From contig JBLGCB010000136.1 in the NCBI GenBank assembly GCA_047617105.1, forward strand, positions 1-14,071: a stretch of 14,071 bases of DNA, given 5' to 3'. The position numbers and the translations under genes were made by a program. The notes under the pieces are model-generated. The model ran no database searches. It had not been told where the DNA came from and saw only the letters and a list, made by a program, of their open reading frames with translations. This stretch comes from JABSOG01 sp047617105. Its GTDB lineage: Bacteria; Pseudomonadota; Gammaproteobacteria; Enterobacterales; Alteromonadaceae. Shown one piece after another: positions 6,581 through 12,893 of this stretch (position 1 is the stretch's first letter; each line of letters opens with the position of its first letter).

Positions 6581-7498
6581 TTAGGAGGCATCGGGCATTT
6601 CTACAATAGAGGTTTGGTGGCCAACGTTGTGTTTAAACCATTGCGTCATAAACTCAACAAACCGGGCCAACTTTGGCGGTGTGTGGTGACGGCTAGGATA
6701 AAGCACATAAAAACTCAATTTGGGCAGTTCTATGTCGGTGAATAGTTCAACCAATTGACCTGACTCAATATATTGGGCACAGACAAAACTCGGTAGCACG
6801 CCTACGCCATGACCTTGCAATAATGCCTCCCGGATAAAAATAGTATTATTGGCCTTGATGCTGCCCGAAACGTAGACCCCTCCACCAATAGGCCATCGGT
6901 TTTTACTCAGCGCCAAATCATAAAGATAACAATTGTGCCGGGACAGTTGCAAGGGGTCATCAATAGGGCCGTGAGTATCCAGGTATTTCTGTGTTGTCAC
7001 TATATGCAATGAAAAGGTTGAGATAGGCTTACCAACATAATTGGCGTCAATCTGTCCGCTGGATGCGCGAAACCCAACATCATAACCCTGAGCCATTAAA
7101 TCGACCGGTGAGTCGCTTAAATCGACCTCTAACTCAACCTCCGGGTGCTCGGCGGTAAAGGCGGCAAAAGCAGCGCCCAAATCGGTGATACCCAAAGTCA
7201 TCGGTGCATTCACCTTTAACCGCCCTTTTGGCTGGCCCTGCATTTCCTGCACATAATCCAATGCTTGTTGATTGGCATCAATAATACCTTGGCAACGTTG
7301 TAAATATCCTTGACCTATTTCGGTTAGCTGTATTTTTCGGGTAGAACGTTGCAACAAACGCGCACCAACCGATTGCTCCAGCTTGTCAATTTCTTTGCTG
7401 AGCATTGAACTGGAGTAATTGAGCTGCTGCGCGGCTTGTTTAAAACTGCCCACCTCAGCGACTTTGGTAAATAAGGTCATGGCTCTAAGCGTATTCAT
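6581..7498 (-). CDS. LysR-family transcriptional regulator
   Basis: DNA-binding regulator of 305 residues, the usual family length. The N-terminal winged helix-turn-helix is clear (SFKQAAQQLNYSSSMLSKEI, LEQSVGARLLQR, LTEIGQGYL, about residues 18-64), followed by a substrate-binding domain starting near GRLKVNAPMTLG and containing DVGFRAS and GVGVLPSFV. The start at 7498 has GGAG about seven bases upstream. It is divergent from the DJ-1/oxidoreductase operon, the standard arrangement in which a LysR protein controls the neighbouring operon and itself. The inducing ligand is unknown; given the targets, a quinone or electrophile is plausible. Confidence 0.9.
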   Translation of the reverse strand: MNTLRAMTLFTKVAEVGSFKQAAQQLNYSSSMLSKEIDKLEQSVGARLLQRSTRKIQLTEIGQGYLQRCQGIIDANQQALDYVQEMQGQPKGRLKVNAPMTLGITDLGAAFAAFTAEHPEVELEVDLSDSPVDLMAQGYDVGFRASSGQIDANYVGKPISTFSLHIVTTQKYLDTHGPIDDPLQLSRHNCYLYDLALSKNRWPIGGGVYVSGSIKANNTIFIREALLQGHGVGVLPSFVCAQYIESGQLVELFTDIELPKLSFYVLYPSRHHTPPKLARFVEFMTQWFKHNVGHQTSIVEMPDAS

Positions 7499-7531
7499 CG
7501 GTGCTCCAGTAATCTTCTAAATAATCATAAA

Positions 7532-7596
7532 TTCCAATATGGAAATAAACTATAACCAAAATGACAGTTTATTGTCCATTATTTTCTCTTTATACT
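7532..7596. promoter_or_regulatory. divergent promoter region with LysR-type site
   Basis: TTCCAATATGGAA (7532-7544) is a palindrome fitting the LysR-family T-N11-A pattern. A second inverted repeat GACA-N6-TGTC lies at 7563-7576. For the rightward operon the -10 is TATACT (7591-7596) with a weak -35 TTTATT (7568-7573), spacer 17, so the second repeat overlaps the -35 as activator/RNA polymerase sites often do. On the minus strand a TATGAT -10 for the regulator lies beside the first site, consistent with autoregulation. Confidence 0.55.
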
Positions 7597-7675
7597 GCGC
7601 TTCATCGATTAAATCACACCAGTCCATTAATATTAATCAATGAATTGGAAATTATAAAACAACTTGGAGTACATC

Positions 7676-8521
7676 ATGAAAGCATCTTTGACAACATTAG
7701 CTGCCAGTATTATTTTGGCCACTTTTAGCCAAGCGGCATCTGCTGAAAATATCCTTATCGTCATGTCTGATAAAGACCATCTCAACCTCAAAGGCAGCGA
7801 TGTGTATCCAACGGGTTTTTATCTCAATGAGCTAATGCAGCCAGTAAAAATGTTCATGGATGCCGGACATACACTGACATTTGCTACCCCTAAAGGGATG
7901 GTACCGAGCGTGGACAAGCTGTCTGACAACGAGATGTTTTTCGGTGGCAATAAAGACACACTTAAAGCGCATAAATCACTGTTAAAACAGTTGAAATTAA
8001 CCGACAAAGCCCAATCGCCAGTGGTCAGTTTAAGTCGAGTAGAGCAAATTGGCTATAACAGCTTTGATGCCGTTTATGTGCCTGGTGGCCACGCACCAAT
8101 GAACGATTTGTTAACAGATAAGCAAATGGGCACTTTACTCAAGCATTTTCATGAACAACAAAAAGTGACTGCGCTGGTGTGTCATGGACCCATCGCCTTG
8201 TTGTCAACACTGCCAAATGCTGCGCAATTCGTTGACACATTAGAGGCCGGAAAAGCGGTCACTACCCCCAAAGACTGGATTTATGCCGGTTACAACATGA
8301 CGGTATTCAGTAACGGCGAAGAACTCGCCAGCAAAGGTTATTTGGGTGGCGGTGAAATGAAATTTTATCCGCAAGGTGCGTTGGCATCGGCAGGCGGAAA
8401 ATACCAACAAAGCGACAATTTATGGCACCCGAAGGTGGTTGTCGACCGCGAGCTTATCACTGGTCAAAACCCGGCCTCAGCTGTCGGCGTAGCCCAAGCC
8501 ATTCTCAACAAATTCATGTAA
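7676..8521 (+). CDS. exported DJ-1/PfpI (Hsp31-like) family protein
   Basis: Member of the DJ-1/PfpI superfamily, whose bacterial Hsp31-like branch includes glutathione-independent glyoxalases and deglycase/chaperone-like proteins. The 281-residue product begins with a signal peptide (SLTTLAASIILATFSQAASA, cleavage predicted before E24), so it should act in the periplasm. The nucleophile elbow ALVCHGP has Cys169-His170, and E52 in FYLNEL is at the position of the conserved acidic residue. FATPKG and VYVPGGHAPMNDL are typical Hsp31-like motifs. I start at the ATG at 7676, eight bases after GGAG; a TTG at 7664 in the same frame would place the ribosome site inside the gene. First gene of an operon, 11 bases before the MDR gene. 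Confidence 0.82.
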   Translation: MKASLTTLAASIILATFSQAASAENILIVMSDKDHLNLKGSDVYPTGFYLNELMQPVKMFMDAGHTLTFATPKGMVPSVDKLSDNEMFFGGNKDTLKAHKSLLKQLKLTDKAQSPVVSLSRVEQIGYNSFDAVYVPGGHAPMNDLLTDKQMGTLLKHFHEQQKVTALVCHGPIALLSTLPNAAQFVDTLEAGKAVTTPKDWIYAGYNMTVFSNGEELASKGYLGGGEMKFYPQGALASAGGKYQQSDNLWHPKVVVDRELITGQNPASAVGVAQAILNKFM

Positions 8522-8532
8522 AGGACAAAATA

Positions 8533-9486
8533 ATGAGCAGTGTAAACACAATGAAAGCCATACAAATTCACCAATATGGTGGCAAAGAAGTCCTGAGTTA
8601 CCAGGACAGCCCGGTGCCAGCCATCGCTGAAAACCAAATACTGATCAAGGTGATTGCGACATCGGTCAACCCTGTCGACTGGAAAATTCGTGAAGGTTAT
8701 CTACAGCAGATGATTGATTATCCAATGCCTTTCATTCCTGGCTGGGATGTTGCTGGTATCGTAGAACAAGTGGGTAGTCAGGTCAGGCAGTTTACTATCG
8801 GTGATGCCGTCTATTCTCGTCCCAACATAATGAAAAACGGTAGCTACGCAGAGTATATTGCCGTCGATGCCATTGAAGTGGCCAGTAAACCAGCAACACT
8901 TTCATTTATGGAAGCCGCGTCGGTGCCTTTGGCTGGGATCACCGCTTGGGAATCACTTTTCACCGCAGCCGACCTGCAAGCAGGTCAAACCGTGCTGATC
9001 CATGCAGGCTCCGGTGGCGTTGGCTCTTTGGCAATACAATTGGCCAAACACAAAGGGGCAAAAGTGATCACCACAACCTCTGCCAAAAACCACGATTTTG
9101 TTGCTTCACTGGGTGCAGATGAAGTGATTGACTATACCAGCGTGGATTTTAAAACCGTGGTGAAAGCGGTTGATGTTGTTTTTGACACCGTTGGTGGTCA
9201 AGTACTACAGGACAGTTTTGCAGTGATCAAACCCGGCGGTATGTTGGTGTCTATTGTGGAAACTCCTGATGGACAAAAAGCCGCACAAAATGACATACGA
9301 ACTGAATTTGTGATGATTCAACCCAATGCGACCATTTTGCAACAATTGGCTGATTTAATCGATTCAGGTCATGTCCGGCCAATTGTTGGCGCTGAGTTTG
9401 GCTTAGCAGATATCGCTAAAGCCCATGAGTTAAGTCAAAGTGGCAGAGCCAAAGGCAAAATTGTGATACATGTCGCTGCGCTCTAA
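8533..9486 (+). CDS. zinc-free MDR-type NADP-dependent quinone/alkenal oxidoreductase
   Basis: Cytosolic medium-chain dehydrogenase/reductase of the quinone oxidoreductase group, which uses NAD(P)H to reduce quinones or activated C=C bonds. The 317 residues show the GroES-like half (ILIKVIATSVNPVDWKIREG, FIPGWDVAGIV), then SVPLAGITAWESL and the Rossmann dinucleotide motif HAGSGGVGSLAIQLAK near 157-172, and VFDTVGG. The catalytic-zinc ligands of alcohol dehydrogenases are absent. Start at 8533 has AAGGA eight bases upstream; a second ATG seven codons in is possible. It follows the DJ-1 gene by 11 bases and is surely co-transcribed under the divergent LysR regulator. The pair suggests carbonyl or quinone detoxification. 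Confidence 0.87.
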   Translation: MSSVNTMKAIQIHQYGGKEVLSYQDSPVPAIAENQILIKVIATSVNPVDWKIREGYLQQMIDYPMPFIPGWDVAGIVEQVGSQVRQFTIGDAVYSRPNIMKNGSYAEYIAVDAIEVASKPATLSFMEAASVPLAGITAWESLFTAADLQAGQTVLIHAGSGGVGSLAIQLAKHKGAKVITTTSAKNHDFVASLGADEVIDYTSVDFKTVVKAVDVVFDTVGGQVLQDSFAVIKPGGMLVSIVETPDGQKAAQNDIRTEFVMIQPNATILQQLADLIDSGHVRPIVGAEFGLADIAKAHELSQSGRAKGKIVIHVAAL

Positions 9487-9524
9487 GTTCTAAGCAAAGC
9501 GAAAGTTAGCTGAGGTGGAGGTGA

Positions 9525-9557
9525 TCAAAAGAGAGCAAGCAACTTGTTCTCTTTTGA
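9525..9557 (+). terminator. strong hairpin after the DJ-1/MDR operon
   Basis: TCAAAAGAGAGCAAG and CTTGTTCTCTTTTGA form a 15-bp stem with a single G-T wobble and a CAA loop, 39 bases after the oxidoreductase stop. No separate T tract follows on either strand, but a TTTT lies within the 3' arm, so it may act as a terminator or 3'-end stabiliser. Its ends (GGTCAAAAG on the minus strand) resemble the GGGTCA heads of the nearby repeat family, so it may be a REP-type unit serving as terminator. Confidence 0.55.
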
Positions 9558-9567
9558 CCTATAAAGG

Positions 9568-9586
9568 GGGTCAAATCACTTGTTTA
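9568..9586 (+). repeat. repeat head copy A (GGGTCA family)
   Basis: GGGTCAAATCACTTGTTTA matches copy C (minus strand, 11496-11478) at 15 of 19 positions and points inward toward the PIN gene. TTTGACC upstream (9553-9559) also pairs with GGTCAAA here. No partner arm is seen just downstream, so this copy is a half-unit or degenerate. Confidence 0.5.
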
Positions 9587-9663
9587 GGGGAACTTTTAAA
9601 ACTGGCCAGTAAGGTCTCCATAACCCAAAATTATCTTAATTATCTATATTTAAATGTGTTCGG

Positions 9664-10173
9664 CTAATTTAGTATGTGAAATGTAATCCGCTCACTTGTC
9701 CACTTTGTTTTAAAGTGATCTTCTAGGGGTTTTTGGGGGCGAAAGCGAATGATGTTGTAGGCTTTTTCAAGGCTCACTATGTTATCTTTCCAGCCTGCTT
9801 TTACCATCACTTTCATAGCAGCGCTATCTGGGGAGGAAACAAACCAAACATTGTCATTTTGTATCATAGAGTTTGCAATGTAGGAAATTAGGTGCTGTTC
9901 GCCAGCATGGATGGTTTCAAAGCCTTCGAGGTCTTCCATCGCATCCTCTACGTCGTCTTCATCTATCGTCACTATGCATGTGAATTTATCTCGCAATAGA
10001 TTCTCGTTTATATTAAATTCTGGCTTTCTTTTTTGGTGCCCCGTCTGAGTTTCTTCTATTACTTTTTCAACGCAGTGAATTGAAAATCCGCCGCAAATAG
10101 CGCTGAGACCACCAGTTCGGTGTGCTTCGATTATCACGTTTGTATCAAGAATTAGAATGTCATTGGCTTTCAT
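9664..10173 (-). CDS. PIN-domain protein, probable ribonuclease toxin
   Basis: The 169-residue protein opens with ILILDTNVIIEA, the first acidic strand of PIN nucleases (Asp10). Other candidate metal ligands are E40/E41, E92 in HAGEQHLI and D116 in VSSPDSAAMK, the spacing expected of a four-acid PIN site. PIN proteins of type II toxin-antitoxin loci cleave RNA. It begins 3 bases after the stop of the XRE-ImmA gene, with AAGG in the tail of that gene as ribosome site, so the two are one operon with the regulator first. The toxin role is inferred from fold and context. It could instead be a PIN effector whose stability is set by the upstream protease. Confidence 0.72.
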   Translation of the reverse strand: MKANDILILDTNVIIEAHRTGGLSAICGGFSIHCVEKVIEETQTGHQKRKPEFNINENLLRDKFTCIVTIDEDDVEDAMEDLEGFETIHAGEQHLISYIANSMIQNDNVWFVSSPDSAAMKVMVKAGWKDNIVSLEKAYNIIRFRPQKPLEDHFKTKWTSERITFHILN

Positions 10174-10176
10174 CGT

Positions 10177-11283
10177 TTAAAACCTTGCTTCGACGTTGTG
10201 ATAGTAAAAAGCCGCCTTTAATTCATCAATTGTTGTATCGAGTAGGTCGCATGCCTTCCTGACAGAAATAAGTCCTTTATCTAAGCTACTGCCAAGTAGC
10301 TCGATGAATTTTTTGTTGTATAGGGCGAAATCAGATTCTACCGGTTTGGATCCATTATGTATAATATTAGGGTTGCTTAAGAATTTATTGAGTTGCTGAG
10401 CGTTAATTAATCCTAAAAACTTTAACCTATACAATAGGGCACTGCTGCTTACGTGGAAAAAATCAGCTAATACATTGATGTGTTCAACTGATGTCAACGC
10501 TTCAGGTTTAGCAAATTTGATTACGCTTTGTTTTGGCATTAATAAGCTAGCCGCAAAAACATCAGCAAGTACCTCTTCATAGGGTTTTTTACCACCATGA
10601 CTCTCTATGTGTTTCGGAGGAAGGGTTTTCCACGTCAAGCAATGAAATGCCTCATGGGCACGATTAAACGTTCTGCGTCCTTTTGGCTCGTTCTGATTAA
10701 TAAACGTTACGTTAGAAAAGTGAGAGACAATAGCAGCCCCAGAAATACCGGAGGCTAAAGGAAGGTCAATACAATCTATGCCCAAAGTATTCTCTAAAAA
10801 GTATTCTAAATTCGCCCCAGGGTTGTCGCCAAGTTGATACTTATCAATAAATGCTTGGGCTATGCGCTCCACTTCAGCCGGCATCGAGTTTTTATCAACT
10901 GGCAATGCCATTAGTGGAGAGCGGGCTATTTCATTAAGTTGGCGCAACTCATCGATCATTGTTATAAGTTTGTCACCATGGTTCTCGAATGCTTTCATGT
11001 CATCTTCTGCAACGGCACGCCAACTATAGTAACTTTTTTCCACTGGCAAAAAAGGATCCATAAAATCGCTGCGAGGGCGGCCAAGCGCTTTTGCAATTCT
11101 TTTTAGTTCACCCTTTTGCAACAGACGGTTTGCTTTTTCGATTTCGCTAAGTGTTTGTCTGGAGTTAAAGTCTACCTGAGCGCTGAGTTCAGCCTGTGTC
11201 ATCTCTTTTTCTTTACGAAAAAAAACAATACGAGATGCGATAAGACGCTGCTTCCGTGTGTTTTCTGTAGATAAGTTGTTCAT
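10177..11283 (-). CDS. XRE-type HTH regulator fused to ImmA/IrrE metallopeptidase
   Basis: Two-domain protein of 368 residues. Residues about 14-70 are an XRE/Cro helix-turn-helix (MTQAELSAQVDFNSRQTLSEIEK). Residues about 135-260 are an ImmA/IrrE (COG2856, DUF955) zinc metallopeptidase domain with HEAFH at 210-214 and the helix EEVLADVFAASLLMP near 236-250 carrying the third-ligand region. The C-terminus (260-368) holds a helix-rich tail. Such fusions act as repressors that are inactivated by, or perform, proteolysis under stress, in phages, integrative elements and toxin-antitoxin loci. Start at 11283 has GAAAGGGCGGA upstream. It precedes the PIN gene, suggesting a role as antitoxin/regulator. 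The start region carries a likely autoregulatory operator. Confidence 0.83.
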   Translation of the reverse strand: MNNLSTENTRKQRLIASRIVFFRKEKEMTQAELSAQVDFNSRQTLSEIEKANRLLQKGELKRIAKALGRPRSDFMDPFLPVEKSYYSWRAVAEDDMKAFENHGDKLITMIDELRQLNEIARSPLMALPVDKNSMPAEVERIAQAFIDKYQLGDNPGANLEYFLENTLGIDCIDLPLASGISGAAIVSHFSNVTFINQNEPKGRRTFNRAHEAFHCLTWKTLPPKHIESHGGKKPYEEVLADVFAASLLMPKQSVIKFAKPEALTSVEHINVLADFFHVSSSALLYRLKFLGLINAQQLNKFLSNPNIIHNGSKPVESDFALYNKKFIELLGSSLDKGLISVRKACDLLDTTIDELKAAFYYHNVEARF

Positions 11284-11309
11284 CAGTCCGCCCTTTCAAA
11301 AGTTGCACC

Positions 11310-11338
11310 ATTGTATATTGCAAAATGTATAATGCAAT
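11310..11338 (-). promoter_or_regulatory. promoter and inverted-repeat operator of the XRE-ImmA/PIN operon
   Basis: Minus strand: -35 TTGCAT (11337-11332), 16-base spacer, -10 TACAAT (11315-11310), predicting a leader of about 20 bases before the ATG. An inverted repeat ATTGCA-N10-TGCAAT (11317-11322 and 11333-11338) spans the -35 and spacer, and a further TTGCA lies at about 11303-11307. This is a good candidate site for autorepression by the encoded XRE domain. Confidence 0.55.
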
Positions 11339-11418
11339 AAAAAGGCATAGTATTCAAGTGGGTTTTTATCTTGTGTTAGCTAGCAAATGTAAAAATGCAA
11401 GATGATTGAATAAAGAGA

Positions 11419-11496
11419 TCAAGTTGCTTTCTAATGATACTTTTTATCAGCATTTTATTGTCCATAAAAAGTTTCTATAAACAAGCAACCTGACCC
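11419..11496 (-). repeat. palindromic repeat copy C (GGGTCA family)
   Basis: The minus-strand head is GGGTCAGGTTGCTTGTTTA (11496-11478). The other end on the plus strand reads TCAAGTTGCTTTCTA from 11419. Two perfect arm pairs are nested: GTTGCTT/AAGCAAC (11423-11429 with 11483-11489) and ACTTTTTAT/ATAAAAAGT (11439-11447 with 11464-11472). The unit can fold into one long interrupted hairpin. It is the most complete member of the family here. Confidence 0.55.
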
Positions 11497-11598
11497 CCCC
11501 CATTGATTAAACTCGAAAAGTCAACATTTCGCGACCTGCTCCTCATCCCGCCCCTCATCCCTAAGACTTATCTCCCCCTTTGACTTGACCCCAATGCG

Positions 11599-11604
11599 TA
11601 TAAT
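11599..11604 (+). promoter_or_regulatory. candidate -10 of the GIY-YIG gene
   Basis: A perfect TATAAT lies 137 bases before the start codon. The upstream TTGACTTGACC offers -35-like hexamers but at 8-13 base spacing, too short, so the promoter is uncertain. If used, it makes a leader of about 130 bases that contains the hairpin at 11676-11705. Confidence 0.35.
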
Positions 11605-11675
11605 TAAAAAACATCTGTCAAGTTATTGAGTATGCAGGGGTAATACTGTAATGTATCTAAAATTTTAATCATGGC

Positions 11676-11705
11676 AGCCGGGAAAACTCCATGTTTCTTC
11701 CGGCT
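11676..11705 (+). promoter_or_regulatory. leader hairpin before the GIY-YIG gene
   Basis: AGCCGGGAA and TTCCGGCT form an 8-bp stem with one extra G bulged out and a loop of about 13 bases, 35 bases before the GIY-YIG start. No T tract follows, so it is not a standard terminator. It may influence leader stability. The bulged stem plus the following GTTAGGT (11715-11721) superficially recalls an integron attC site. Confidence 0.35.
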
Positions 11706-11740
11706 AATAACAATGTTAGGTTTTAAGGAGTTTTGCATTT

Positions 11741-12634
11741 ATGTCGAAATATGGCAGATCTATTAAAATATTTTTGGCTGATGGAAGTCCTACAGGTTTG
11801 CGCCATGTTGAAATTGCAAATTGGTCTGGACAAGCCTTAGCTTGTCCTCGTAGTCGGTTTTCTGAGTTAGGTGAATGGGAAGAATGTAAAAGACCAGGAG
11901 TGTATTTTCTATTTGAAAAAGCATCTGCTGATGAAAATAATCTTGCTTATATTGGTGAATCAGAAGATGTATTCAAACGACTTGCAGACCATGACCGTAA
12001 AAAAGAATTTTGGAATGAAGTAATTGTCTTTACAAGTAAAGATGAGAATTTAACCAAAGGACATATTAAGTATTTAGAAGCAAGGTTGATTGAAATAAGT
12101 AAAAGTGCGGATAGATATCAACTAGAAAATAGTAATACGCCAACTAAATCTAGCTTGCCTCGTGCAGATGCAGCAGCCATGGAGGAATTCATAGATAACA
12201 TTAGAATAATTCTTGGTAGTTTAGGGCATCGCATTCTTGAAGCTACATTTACGAATCAAGATAGCACCCAGAATCAATTAGATACTAAAAAATCTCTAAG
12301 AGATTATGAATTTAATTTTAATATACATAATTTAAAATCGACCGGTAAAGTGACTGATGAAGGCTTCTTATTAATTAAAGGAGCTCAGATTGCCCACGCA
12401 ACCTCACAAGGTTTACATAAAAGACTAATTGATATTAAAATTCAGGCGCTGAGCTCTGGAGAACTAGAAGATAAATCCACTTACTATATTTTACGTAAAG
12501 ATAAAATATTTAGCTCTTCTTCTTATGCTGCATCATTTGTTACGGGAAACATTAGAAGTGGCCCCAAGAGCTGGAAAACACTCGAAGGTGATTCTCTTAA
12601 AATTCTCGAAGAAAAGTTGCTAACAACGACCTAA
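11741..12634 (+). CDS. GIY-YIG nuclease family protein with C-terminal DUF4357
   Basis: Predicted metal-dependent endonuclease of 297 residues. The GIY-YIG core is visible: GVYFLF (53-58), LAYIGES (68-74), the catalytic Arg in VFKRLADHD (R80) and the metal-binding Glu in KYLEARLIE (E113). The middle contains NSNTPTKSSLP and a helical EEFIDNIRIILGSLGH. The C-terminal part IFSSSSYAASFVTGNIRSGPKSWKTLEG (about 253-280) fits DUF4357. This architecture is a known but poorly studied type of free-standing nuclease. The start has AAGGAG ten bases upstream. The gene is clearly more AT-rich than the operon at 7676-9486 and is surrounded by repeats, suggesting acquisition by transfer. Target DNA and role (defence, mobile element or repair) cannot be read. 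Confidence 0.82.
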   Translation: MSKYGRSIKIFLADGSPTGLRHVEIANWSGQALACPRSRFSELGEWEECKRPGVYFLFEKASADENNLAYIGESEDVFKRLADHDRKKEFWNEVIVFTSKDENLTKGHIKYLEARLIEISKSADRYQLENSNTPTKSSLPRADAAAMEEFIDNIRIILGSLGHRILEATFTNQDSTQNQLDTKKSLRDYEFNFNIHNLKSTGKVTDEGFLLIKGAQIAHATSQGLHKRLIDIKIQALSSGELEDKSTYYILRKDKIFSSSSYAASFVTGNIRSGPKSWKTLEGDSLKILEEKLLTTT

Positions 12635-12657
12635 AACGGAACTAAAAATATTCGCGG

Positions 12658-12696
12658 TCAATGCCACATGGATTTAGGCATATATGAAGGCATTGA
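12658..12696 (+). terminator. stem-loop after the GIY-YIG gene
   Basis: TCAATGCC (12658-12665) and GGCATTGA (12689-12696) are a perfect 8-bp inverted repeat with a 23-base loop, starting 24 bases past the stop. No T tract follows, so termination strength is doubtful. Confidence 0.3.
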
Positions 12697-12757
12697 TGAT
12701 ATTTAATCACCATTTGTGCCCGAACGAATTTCACACTAACCCTACATATAACCCCAA

Positions 12758-12830
12758 TAATCACAGAGGGTAATCACAGAGGACAGTCACTTTTATCGCT
12801 GATATTTCAAGCAAATAAAGTGACTGTCCC
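12758..12830 (-). repeat. palindromic repeat copy D with adjoining tandem 12-mer
   Basis: GGACAGTCACTTT (12781-12793) and AAAGTGACTGTCC (12817-12829) are a perfect 13-bp inverted repeat around a 23-base loop. The minus-strand head GGGACAGTCACTTTATTT resembles the GGGTCA family with an indel. Immediately left, TAATCACAGAGG occurs twice with a 13-base period (12758-12769 and 12771-12782), the second copy running into the palindrome. It sits between convergent genes, so it could also help end transcription from either side. Confidence 0.5.
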
Positions 12831-12874
12831 ACTGAGTCCCACCACTACTTCAGGCATGTTGGTCACGGGCGTTG

Positions 12875-12893
12875 GTAACTAGGGTCTAGTTAC
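12875..12893 (-). terminator. hairpin containing the phosphoesterase stop codon
   Basis: GTAACTAG and CTAGTTAC form a perfect 8-bp stem with a three-base loop. The TAG stop of the leftward gene (12888-12886) lies inside the stem arm. There is no T tract. It may protect the transcript end. Confidence 0.35.

Larger units (their letters stand above)
11339..11740. other. repeat-rich intergenic region before the GIY-YIG gene
   Basis: No protein gene is seen. The stretch holds a 78-bp imperfect palindrome of the GGGTCA family (described separately), an eight-C run just beyond it, a second partial head (GGGGTCAAGTC on the minus strand, 11592-11582), a candidate promoter for the rightward gene and a hairpin in its leader. 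Confidence 0.4.

Noticed and set aside
11676..11740. Integron attC-like site (bulged stem then GTTAGGT) before the GIY-YIG gene, with TAACAACG at the gene end
   Set aside because: GTTAGGT fits the core-site consensus, but no upstream RYYYAAC partner pairs well with it, and no second attC follows the gene. No integrase or other cassettes are present.
12758..12782. CRISPR-like direct repeats
   Set aside because: There are only two adjacent copies of a 12-mer with a one-base gap, no spacers and no cas genes.
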